Origin: Carex sylvatica
Lineage: Eukaryota; Streptophyta; Magnoliopsida; Poales; Cyperaceae
Length of the DNA stretch: 28,362 nucleotides
Assembly (NCBI GenBank): GCA_964058845.1
Contig: CAXKVR010000782.1
Coordinates: 1-28,362 of the forward strand
Direction: 5' to 3'
Shown here: positions 1-8,252 of the stretch, piece by piece
How the letters are laid out: each line of letters begins with the position of its first letter
Position numbering within the stretch: the stretch's first letter is position 1
Notes under the pieces: generated by a model
What the model was told of the DNA's origin: nothing
The model's input: only the letters and a program-made list of their open reading frames with translations
Databases searched by the model: none
Program-made: the position numbers and the translations under genes

Positions 1-46
1 AAAAAGGCATAATATTTTAGAAATCAATCAGCGGGAGAGCCTTGTT

Positions 47-57
47 CTCTGATACCA
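47..57 (-). other. Primer-binding site, initiator tRNA-Met type
   Basis: The minus strand reads TGGTATCAGAG, the standard primer-binding site of plant Copia elements, one base inside the LTR terminus. It fixes both the orientation of the element and the inner LTR boundary. Confidence 0.8.
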
Positions 58-342
58 CTGTTGGGTTTTCGCTGTCTTAGGTGCAGAAAAAGATCGTAAA
101 ACAAATTTTTTTACGTCTAACCTAAACCTAGGATCTATCTCCATGATTGATTTCTAAAATTAAACTTATTTAACAATTAAATAAATCATAACATTATACC
201 TTGGTTTCAAATTCTAATTGGAATTGCTGACGGCTTTGCCTCGCTGCTGCTTCTCCTCCTCCTTGGACAATAGCACCAGACGTCTAGTGCTATATAGGTG
301 GAAACTAAGAATGGTATGCTCTTCTCTAACCCCCTCTACCCC

Positions 343-350
343 TTTATATA
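343..350 (-). promoter_or_regulatory. LTR TATA box
   Basis: The minus strand reads CCTATATAAAGGGG. It sits about 290 bp from the inner LTR end, a sensible place for the U3 core promoter. A second, weaker TATATAG lies near 290-299. Confidence 0.5.
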
Positions 351-469
351 GGTGTAGTATGGAGATTTTGAGAGGGAGAAGTCAATTTGGTTTTGGCTTT
401 GTGGTGAAAAGACCAAAATGCCCTCTAAGCATTTACATATATGCCCAAAATGAATAGTTCTGGGTCCAA

Positions 470-656
470 AAAGGCCCAGAAAGGTCCATCAAGAATGGTT
501 ATTGGGTTTGGATATTTTGGGCTTTGATTTGGGCCCAATGTGAATAGTATCATGGCCCAGAAAGGCCCATAATGAATAATGCAAGGCCCAGAATGAATAA
601 TATCAGACCTAGGCTTTTGGGCTTTCTTAATTATATTCTAAATATAATTAAGGCCC
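470..656. promoter_or_regulatory. Cluster of GGCCCA / TGGGCC motifs in the LTR U3
   Basis: At least six GGCCCA words occur within about 190 bp (near 471, 532, 554, 563, 586 and 651), plus several TGGGCT/TGGGCC words. They lie in a degenerate repeat with AATGAATA spacers. In plant promoters TGGGCY (site II) is bound by TCP-type factors. The cluster is upstream of the minus-strand TATA box, so it may act as the LTR's promoter element; that role is inferred. Confidence 0.45.
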
Positions 657-675
657 AAATGTACTAATTCATATG

Positions 676-704
676 TATATATAATTGTTCTTAACAATTA
701 TATA
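676..704. repeat. Short perfect palindrome in the LTR
   Basis: ATATATAATTGTT and AACAATTATATAT are separated by three bases and could form a 13-bp stem. Two further AT-rich inverted pairs built on TTAATTATAA lie at about 803-825 and 844-870. Confidence 0.6.
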
Positions 705-1726
705 TTCTTTGCCACTACGGTTGTAATAACTTTTACACAGCGTGTCATACACACTTGCAATTTTAAACTGTTTAAGATTATCATCTCTATGATATTTCTA
801 TATTAATTATAACATTTATAATTAATGTTTTGCCATCTTATTTATTAATTATAACTATTTATAATTAATAATAAGATTATCTGATCCCGTTCCTATGCGG
901 TGTGACCCAGTATAATCTGTGTTATGTTGGCAGTAGAGTTAAAACCTCTACAGATAGTTGGCACCTGGCAGTGCACTGTGACCCCCAATTACACAGATGA
1001 TGTTGTCCAGTACAATATCATGATTCTGCAGTAAACTTATTAATTTACTTGTGTTAATTCTTTCATCTCATAACAACAGATCAGGTTCAGGGTAGGTATG
1101 TGTCATCCCTGCAAACCAAATCTTTTCTTGATCTTGAGTGGATTATTTTATATGATTAATCTCTATTAATAATACCGTATAATCCCACTCCTATCAAGGG
1201 GCCCAGTGTTGCTATCACTCGTATAATAATACGAGGGACGATAGTATTTTTGGTGAGCGTCTCTTCCTCCGCACAAGTCATGCATACTGAAATGTTACTT
1301 TTATAACTCATTTTTACGGATAGCGTTTGATAACATTTACAAATACACATTTCTCATGTAGGAAAGATCACACCTCATACTGTAGAACATAACACGAATG
1401 AAACTGTTAATGACACAAACACATTACCATATATCGTTTCATTCTGGGTCAGTCAAATACCATGTTCTTAACATGTATCTATGTGATTAAATGACAACTC
1501 TTTGTCTATGGTCTGTGAAACATAACCATAATTTAATCTACATACTAACCTTATAATGGTAAATTAGTGTTCCTGCTAATTACCTTGGTTAGTGACTATT
1601 TAGAGTATTTATCATCTGTATTATGAAGTTTCACAATTTCAGTTCTTAACCTACCATGATTCATAAAAGCAATAAAACTCTTGGAACAAAATGATAATGA
1701 TTGACTTATAGATTACTACCCTAGCA

Positions 1727-2140
1727 CGATGAACAGAACACCCCTATATATAATTACCAACCAGCTGAAGTAAACATCTCATTTTATTATATTTTTTTCA
1801 AACAAAGAAGCATTTTTTTTGTTTTTAACATGATCGTAACTACTATTCTTCTTCAAAAATGAAAAGGGAAAAAATTATCACAATAAGATACCAACTGGTT
1901 GGTAATTATATATAAATTCAGTTCGGTTCTATTCTATAAACCGAATTATAACTTTGGTTCAACCGAACCGATCCGATGAACACCCCTATATATAATTTCC
2001 AACCAGCTGAAGTAAATGTCTTCTTTTATTATTATTTTTTTCAAACAAAGAAACATTTTTTTTTTTTTTTTTAAACATGAACATAACTACTATTCTTTCT
2101 CAAAAATGAAAAGGGAAAAAATTATCACAATAAGATACCA
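1727..2140. repeat. Direct duplication of about 160 bp, spacing about 246 bp
   Basis: The stretch starting near 1735 (ACACCCCTATATATAATT) recurs near 1979, and the two copies stay alignable to AAGATACCAA at about 1894 and 2140, including a shared T-rich tract and GAAAAGGGAAAAAATTATCAC. The copies differ by scattered substitutions and poly-T length, so the duplication is not recent. The DNA between them (1915-1978) carries AACCGAACC-type words. Confidence 0.7.
1745..1914. repeat. 170-bp segment bounded by 20-bp perfect inverted repeats
   Basis: TATATATAATTACCAACCAG at 1745-1764 is exactly the reverse complement of 1895-1914. This looks like terminal inverted repeats of a small MITE, but no clear flanking target duplication is visible. 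The second copy of the surrounding duplication keeps only the left end, with one change. Confidence 0.5.
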
Positions 2141-3050
2141 AGTGAAAAGGTCTCTTAATTTCATGAAAAGGCAACATATCCTTCTGTACTAAAAAAACAA
2201 AAAACAATTGTTCAGAAACTTCCAAATATATTAATATAGTAAAATAAATTTTATAAAATAAAAAAAATTAGCATCAATGGAAGGTCAACTGTTTGCTTCT
2301 ATAAATAAAAATAAAATGATTAGCGCAGAATCCAAGGTGCAATCTATTATCTGATCTAGGATCCTGTTTCCTCTGTTTATATTTTCTGTGGCACATGTGC
2401 AGTTCTATTGATATAACGGGTAATAGTTTTCTCTATTTATAACCCTCTACACTAAATAAGAAAAGGATCACCACAAGCGGGACTAGAAGTAGTCATTCAT
2501 TAGTTGCGCCATCTTCAGTTCACTTACAAGTTACAAGTGAGGCACTGACCAGTGAAATTCGCTTTCATATATTTTTAGGAATTCCAAGTATACATGTGAA
2601 ATATCCTCTTTTGGCGTGAATGCATCTTTTTAGTATAAAAATATATGAAATTTCTGCATCGATCGAATATTATTTTTGTCATTTTTCCGGTTCTTTGAAA
2701 ACTGTTTATTCTTTTCAGAAAATAAAATTTGCAATTTCTGTAATTTCAAAAGTATAATTACTGTACATGGAAAAAAAATGAAGACTATGTAAAAGAGGGA
2801 GACAATAATTCATACATTTTATAGGTAATAAATAAGAAAACCATCTTTATTGCAATCAACAGCTTTAGTTCAGAATCAGGTAATCAGATCTCTACATTTT
2901 CTGAAGTATATAAAACATTGGAATTGTGCAACAAATATAACATTTCATGGGGTAAATCTGCAAAAAGGTTATTTTAAAACAACCTCTGCACATTCAATTC
3001 TAGATTCACGTTTTTGAGGGGCAAAGTCAACAGTCATGAATGAACCTCTT
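2141..3050. other. Intergenic, AT-rich, upstream of the DUF2921 gene
   Basis: No convincing ORF, RNA gene or bounded repeat was seen here. It presumably contains the distal promoter of the downstream gene. Confidence 0.4.
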
Positions 3051-3054
3051 CCTC

Positions 3055-3063
3055 TTTATATAG
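3055..3063 (+). promoter_or_regulatory. TATA box of the DUF2921 gene
   Basis: TTTATATAG lies 59 bp upstream of the ATG. It is followed by a C/T-rich stretch (from about 3092), a common transcription-start context in plants. The predicted 5' leader is only about 30 bases. Confidence 0.5.
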
Positions 3064-3121
3064 TACTGAACCAGTACCAGGTTACCGGTAAAACTTCTCT
3101 CTCCTTCCCCTCCCCCCTCCT

Positions 3122-5806
3122 ATGGCGTCGCCACTTCTCTCCAATTCCCCTCCTGTCCCCTCCTTCTATCCCCATTACCTTCCCCTCCTCCTCCTGTTAC
3201 TTACTTTTTTATGTTTCCTCCCCTCCGCTACCCCCGGTCCTCTCACCTCCCTCTGCAACCGTCCCCTCCCCTTACCCTCCTCTACCCTACCTTCCCCTTC
3301 CTTTCCACCCCTTTACTTCACCATCTCCTCCGGATCCTTCTCCGGTGGCAATCCCCTCTTCTCCCTCTCTCCTCCTCCCTCTCGCCCCAACTCCTTCTCC
3401 TTCCTCACCAAATCCTCCTACCACACTGACTCTCCCGGCTTGATTCGCCTCGTCGGAACCCTAATCCTACGTGGAACCCATTCCGCCTCCACCAACCGAT
3501 CCCTCCTCCACCTCCACCGTGTCCGCCCCCGTCTCCCGATACGCCCGCGCTATGCGTCAGTTTCATTCGATTTAGATGGGTTCTGGTCTGAGTCAGATTC
3601 GGTTCTCTGCATGTACGGACCTGGTATCATACTCTCTTCTCGAGGTAATACTATTCATTCCAATGGGGTTTTCAAGCTGAATTTTTCCAAAAGTTCCAAT
3701 CTTTCTTCTCCTTTTGTGATGGGTACACTTGAAAGCTCCGAGGAACCCGCAAACCCGAACCATTTCAACCCGGTAGCTCTTGTTTCTTTCGCTGAGAGAA
3801 ATTACCAGTACACGAAAACATCCCTTGCTGAGAGTCAGTGTGGTGTTCTGAGTATTAAGGAGGAATTGCGGGGTTTAGATGGTAAATTTTCATGTGAACA
3901 ATTGCGGGGCATGTTGGAAGGGAGTTTCCAATTGGATTATGGGAAAGATTGTTTAAACGGGCATTGTAGCCCGATAAGAGGTACACTTGGGTTTGATCAA
4001 GATTACATGTTTTCAAATCAACTTGATTGCAGTGATGATGGTAAGGTGCATATGTATTTGGTTTTCACAAATGAAAGCCGGTCAATTTCCCGTAGTTTCA
4101 CGTTTGGTGATAAGGGGTTGGTTGTTGAAGGTTTGTGGGATGGAGATAGAAACAAATTGTGTTTAGTTGGTTGCAATGTGGTGATTTCTAATGAAGGTTC
4201 TAGAACTAATCTCTCTACGGGTGACTGTTCTTTCGGCTTGAGTGTTTGGTTTCCTTCAGTTTTGTCGATAAAAAGTAGGAGTGTTGCAGTGGGGCGTATT
4301 TGGGAAGGTAAAGGGAACAATTCTAGTGTGATTCAATTTGGCACCACTGCTAATTACATGAGCAATCTTGTCAAGTTGAAGTACAATTACACCAAATTTG
4401 ATGTTGTTAGGGGGCTTTGTGCAAAGGTTCTTCAAGGGAAAAAAAGGAAAGGGAATTTCCCCGATGGAAAATCTTTTAGGGATATGAGGTTTAGATTTGA
4501 TGTGAAGAGTAAAAAGGGAAGTGGTAAATTTGGAATTGCTTCTCCAATTTCACTTGGGGGCAGTTTTTACGCCGCTCTTGATTTGGTTGATAATGTAACA
4601 TATTTAGGCTCTGACACTGGTAATTTAAATATGTCATACAAAATCGAATATAACCTTGGTAAAGATTCAAAGATGCAAATGAAGTTATCAGCCGAAGGGA
4701 TCTACAACCCCAAATATGGTACACTTTGCTTGGTCGGTTGCCGATATGTTGGTTCATCCGATGCTGCTCGACAAGCTATGGTTAATGATTCCATGGATTG
4801 TGAAATATTTATAAACATGCAACTCGGCTCCTTGCATGGCAAACCATCAGAGCATGTCAAAGGTACAATCAAGAGTTTAAGAGCTAAATCAGACCCCTTG
4901 TTTTTTGATACTGTGGAAATTACATCTCGTGGTATTTATTTTGAACAAGCAGCTGACTCAATTTGGAGAATGGATATGGAAATAACCATGGTTCTCATCT
5001 CCTTGACCTTGACATGTATATTTGTAGGGTTACAGTTGTACCACTTTAAGAAAAACCCTAATGTTCTCCCCTCCATTTCAATTCTCATGCTTGTTATCTT
5101 AGTTCTAGGCAACATGATTCCTTTAGTGCTGAATTTCGATGCACAATTTGTAATGAGACGAAGCAAGCAGAACATTCTTGTGTGGAGCGGGGGTTGGCTG
5201 GAGGTGAATGAGGTCATAATTCGGGTCGTGACCATGATCAACTTTTTGTTACAGCTGCGCCTTTTACAAGTGGCATGGGGTGCTAGGTCGTCTGACGCAC
5301 CTAAAACAGGTTCATGGGTTCATGAGAAAAAAATCATTTGGGTTTGTCTCCCGTTGTACCTATTTGGCGCTCTTATTGCATGGTTAGTTCACACTATAAA
5401 CAAAAATGGCCAGCATACCCTTTGGGATGATTTGAGTTCCTACGCAGGTTTAATACTTGACGGGTTCTTATTACCTCAAGTTATTTTCAACGTATTTTTG
5501 GATTTGAAAGAGAAAGCCCTAGCTCATTCTTTCTACATCGGGTTTACTCTTGTTAGAGCATTACCGCATGTGTATGATGCATACAGGTCGAAGCAATACA
5601 TGCCTTTTGTAAAATCATCTTATATCTATGCAAGCCCGAATGACGATATATACTCTCTTGCCTGGGATATAGTTGTACCTTTAGGAGGGGTTATACTTTC
5701 TATTATTGTGTTTCTTCAGCAACGATTCGGTGGTTCTTTCTTTCTCCCTCTAAGCATGAGAAAGTCGAGTGAGTATGAGATGGTACCAGTATCTAGTAAC
5801 TCTTAG
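3122..5806 (+). CDS. DUF2921 family multi-membrane protein, single exon
   Basis: The gene encodes 894 residues without introns. The N-terminus has a hydrophobic run at about residues 18-35 (signal peptide or anchor) followed by a Pro/Ser-rich, pyrimidine-rich coded stretch. A long presumed luminal or extracellular domain follows to about residue 615. It contains two related segments with the motif LCLVGC at about 346 and 537, each preceded by an EG-[LI]-[WY] context. From about 618 to 868 there are roughly seven hydrophobic helices (near 620-641, 648-670, 697-718, 738-758, 776-795, 800-818, 846-868). This layout fits plant DUF2921 proteins (Arabidopsis At1g52780/At4g21700 type, about 960-1060 residues). 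The family includes the FLYING SAUCER transmembrane RING E3 ligases, but no C-terminal RING cysteines are present, so I do not assign ligase activity. The start is the first in-frame ATG after the TATA box. Confidence 0.87.
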   Translation: MASPLLSNSPPVPSFYPHYLPLLLLLLTFLCFLPSATPGPLTSLCNRPLPLPSSTLPSPSFPPLYFTISSGSFSGGNPLFSLSPPPSRPNSFSFLTKSSYHTDSPGLIRLVGTLILRGTHSASTNRSLLHLHRVRPRLPIRPRYASVSFDLDGFWSESDSVLCMYGPGIILSSRGNTIHSNGVFKLNFSKSSNLSSPFVMGTLESSEEPANPNHFNPVALVSFAERNYQYTKTSLAESQCGVLSIKEELRGLDGKFSCEQLRGMLEGSFQLDYGKDCLNGHCSPIRGTLGFDQDYMFSNQLDCSDDGKVHMYLVFTNESRSISRSFTFGDKGLVVEGLWDGDRNKLCLVGCNVVISNEGSRTNLSTGDCSFGLSVWFPSVLSIKSRSVAVGRIWEGKGNNSSVIQFGTTANYMSNLVKLKYNYTKFDVVRGLCAKVLQGKKRKGNFPDGKSFRDMRFRFDVKSKKGSGKFGIASPISLGGSFYAALDLVDNVTYLGSDTGNLNMSYKIEYNLGKDSKMQMKLSAEGIYNPKYGTLCLVGCRYVGSSDAARQAMVNDSMDCEIFINMQLGSLHGKPSEHVKGTIKSLRAKSDPLFFDTVEITSRGIYFEQAADSIWRMDMEITMVLISLTLTCIFVGLQLYHFKKNPNVLPSISILMLVILVLGNMIPLVLNFDAQFVMRRSKQNILVWSGGWLEVNEVIIRVVTMINFLLQLRLLQVAWGARSSDAPKTGSWVHEKKIIWVCLPLYLFGALIAWLVHTINKNGQHTLWDDLSSYAGLILDGFLLPQVIFNVFLDLKEKALAHSFYIGFTLVRALPHVYDAYRSKQYMPFVKSSYIYASPNDDIYSLAWDIVVPLGGVILSIIVFLQQRFGGSFFLPLSMRKSSEYEMVPVSSNS

Positions 5807-6684
5807 ATTTTTTTTTTTTCCTTTTCATTTTTGTGCTTTAGAGAAAATAATTATGAGATAGTTGTGGGTTTCTATGGGTATATACTTGATTGTTCACACG
5901 TGTTTGAATGGAATATTTTTATTGGGGAAAATTGTAAGGCGTCATTATTATTTATTTATTTATTTTGCAAATTTAATGGTTCGCGATGTTTATTTTCCGA
6001 ATTATAATATTGTTTTCGAGTGTACATGACTATTGTTGAAGGCTTGAAGCCCCATGATGATGCATTTTATAGCATAACAGACAAATTGGGAAATTAGAGA
6101 TTGATTAATTTCCAAATTAATATCAACCAGGAATGACACATCAGCATTGTAACCATATAATTTACTCGTAAAATTTCAAAATTATTTATTATAATTTGTA
6201 GGATATTAATAAACTTGCAAATGTTACAAGTAAAAGAAACGATTACTATCTCATTTATAGAAATAATTATACTATTTTTTTTAGCATGAATAATAGTCAC
6301 TATACATCAAATAAAATTTTAAGAAACTCCTAATTTATGACGCTAGATACCAAATTGAAAAAGAGAGGCTTAAATGCCTCCATTTTCATGCCTCTCTATC
6401 ATAGGCCATTCAAAATATTAAAACACATATTAACGCATATGATAAATTAAATGTTTAAAGTTTAAACAAAATTTAACTTTTTGTTCACTATATTTTTACG
6501 ATATTCTGAAAATTACGGGCCGTTAAGACATGAAGGCCCACGATGAATAAAACAAAAGCCTTGTTGCATGTCCCCCAGGCCCATAATAATTATCTCTTAC
6601 AAAAGAAAATTGAAATCACGGCTCGGTTACACATGTTCCTTCACCCTTCCCAATAAATGTTGTTGATCAGAGTAGATTTCATTA
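5807..6684. other. 3' flank of the DUF2921 gene
   Basis: A poly-T tract follows the stop codon, then AT-rich DNA with no convincing ORF. A cleavage and polyadenylation site probably lies within the first 200 bases, but no canonical AATAAA decides it. A short inverted pair, AGAGAGGC / GCCTCTCT, lies near 6362-6398. Confidence 0.4.
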
Positions 6685-6825
6685 AATGGCGCCCTTGATC
6701 AAATTTTAGATTATTACGGCACCTTTTCAAAAATGGCGCCTTTCTTCAAATTTATTGCCGTTGGCGTCACGTTGTTAGAAATGACGCCCTTGATTGAATT
6801 ATTGCACTTTTCATGACGCCATTGG
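6685..6825. repeat. Degenerate repeats built on ATGGCGCC / ATGACGCC
   Basis: Four spaced units (near 6686, 6733, 6781 and 6814) share ATGRCGCC followed by a T-rich stretch, often with TTGATnnAATT. They are too degenerate to call a satellite. The TGGCGCC words resemble E2F-like sites, but I have no evidence for function. Confidence 0.45.
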
Positions 6826-6847
6826 TCAGCACTCAGCAATATAGTAA

Positions 6848-6998
6848 GAAGGAATAGCCTAAATCATAATGTAACTTTTAGGCATCAAAAAAATGGCAGC
6901 AATAACTAAATTTAAAAAATAATGTCATGCTTTAAACCACCAAAATTCATATCAAACAAGGAATAGTCTAAATCATAATATAATTTTAGGCATAATCA
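6848..6998. repeat. Imperfect direct repeat, about 40 bp, spaced about 109 bp
   Basis: AAGGAATAGCCTAAATCATA near 6850 recurs near 6958 with one substitution, and both copies continue into TTTTAGGCAT. They probably derive from an old local duplication. Confidence 0.5.
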
Positions 6999-7017
6999 AA
7001 TATAAATAATTTAGACC

Positions 7018-7153
7018 AGCTTAAGTTGAAATAACTAACTTTGATCTCATTAGCTTTAATCCACAACTAAACACCACCTTAGCGAGCTTAAGTTGAAATA
7101 ACTAACTTTGATCTCATTAGCTTTAATCCACAACTAAACACCACCTTAGCGAG
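7018..7153. repeat. Tandem duplication, 67-bp unit, two copies
   Basis: The unit from AGCTTAAGTTGAAATAAC to ACCACCTTAGCG occurs twice head to tail and the copies read as identical. The identity suggests a recent slippage or unequal exchange. Confidence 0.85.
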
Positions 7154-7257
7154 TCGGGAAAAGGGCAAAGAAGAATCCCCACATGATTATTATTATTTAT
7201 CTGAGATGATAGAATCTATTCGGCTAGTATGAACGTTGTAATATTCCATAATAACCA

Positions 7258-7411
7258 AGGTTCTAAATAGCAATTATAGCCCTATAATTTTTAAGATCTG
7301 AAAAAGCTATAACGCAACCATAGCTAGCTATTTAGATCATTATAAAAGAAAAATAGATAATAGCATTATAGTTTTTGAAGTCCAAAAAAAGCTAAATATG
7401 CAATAGAACCT
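7258..7411 (+). mobile_element. MITE of the GGTTCTAAATAG family, copy A
   Basis: The 154-bp element has inverted ends AGGTTCTAAATAG / AGAACCT and a palindromic interior rich in TATAGC/GCTATA. It matches the inverse of 26307-26473 along most of its length, including the shared centre CATTATAAAAGAAAAATAG. No clear target-site duplication is visible, so the superfamily is left open. Confidence 0.65.
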
Positions 7412-8073
7412 GATAATTCAATAGAACTAAATATGCAATATGCAATATTGAATATACATAGCTGTACTCTGATTAGTTTGGCATTGATTTGTGAGTTTGT
7501 CGCCATGAATCTATACATGTGATACTCCTATGCGGCTTCTAGAAATGTAGAATCAGAATGAAACAATGTTATTGTTTTCAAAAACATATCGGATATAGCC
7601 TCACCTTTTAAAAGAGTAATTGTGCTAAATATAATCTATATAAAAATGAAAAGGAAACAAAATGAAAGAAAGACAGGCAAAACATCAAATATTCTGAAGA
7701 CATTTATCATATTTTCTTTATGAAGCTCTAAAAGCAAACAAATACAAATGCGTATTTATCACCGTCTCATGTACACCTCTGTCACTGTAGCAAGATGCAA
7801 GAATTCACTCTAGGTAAATCTGGGTTTTGCTCTGCCAAATTAAAAGAAAGATAAGAGAATGGTTTTTAGCCCAGTGAGTAAACCAAGGACACAAGTGGCA
7901 AAGTTGAGCCATCATAGAATTTAAAAAGGCATAATGTTTGGTTTGCTTCTATTATTCATGAACACATTCGAATCTTTCATATACACAACTAAAATGTACA
8001 ATTGAGTTGTCTTTGTAATACAAGGAGAGTATCAGTAATACACCACATTAGTTGGATTTGATTGATTGATTGA
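7412..8073. other. Intergenic between the converging genes
   Basis: AT-rich DNA with no supported gene. The TPC1 transcript probably ends near its right edge. Confidence 0.4.
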
Positions 8074-8079
8074 TTTATT
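8074..8079 (-). terminator. Candidate poly(A) signal of TPC1
   Basis: AATAAA on the minus strand, about 175 bases after the TPC1 stop codon, next to a (TTGA)n tract at about 8056-8075. Plant poly(A) signals are loose, so this is only a candidate. Confidence 0.35.
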
Positions 8080-8252
8080 TGTGACCTAATCAGGCATCTT
8101 ATTGCATTTTCTGCATGAAGCAAGACCTCATCAAATTTTATAGTAACCTCAAAAAGTTACCATAATACCCTATTCATGTGATGAACAACATAAAATTAAG
8201 AAAACTTATAGGTTTAAGTAATATCTTTTACCATGAGCACTAAGAGGGAAAA

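Larger units (their letters stand above)
1..1688 (-). mobile_element. Copia-like LTR retrotransposon, 5' LTR plus start of internal region (partial)
   Basis: Read on the minus strand, an LTR ends in ...CCAACA at position 59 and is followed one base later by TGGTATCAGAG (57 down to 47), the primer-binding site complementary to initiator tRNA-Met that is typical of Copia elements. The LTR would begin TGTTCCAAG at 1688, giving a 1630-bp LTR with matching TGTT...AACA ends. A minus-strand TATA box lies at 343-350, so U3 is about 315-1688 and R/U5 about 59-315. The internal region continues to the left of the window, so gag/pol and the second LTR cannot be seen and no 5-bp target duplication can be checked. 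The outer end is the least certain part: another CA at 1740 would also fit. The small ORFs in this stretch (218-457, 1156-1350) look like chance. Confidence 0.72.

Noticed and set aside
218..457. A 79-codon ORF in the LTR
   Set aside because: It is antisense to the LTR promoter direction, spans the TATA region, and has no domain.
3036..3443. A Pro-rich plus ORF overlapping the start of the DUF2921 gene
   Set aside because: Its start lies upstream of the TATA box, and the Pro/Ser bias is just the C/T-rich tract read in a second frame.
4018..5241. Three antisense ORFs within the DUF2921 gene
   Set aside because: They are shadows of the sense codons with no recognisable domain.
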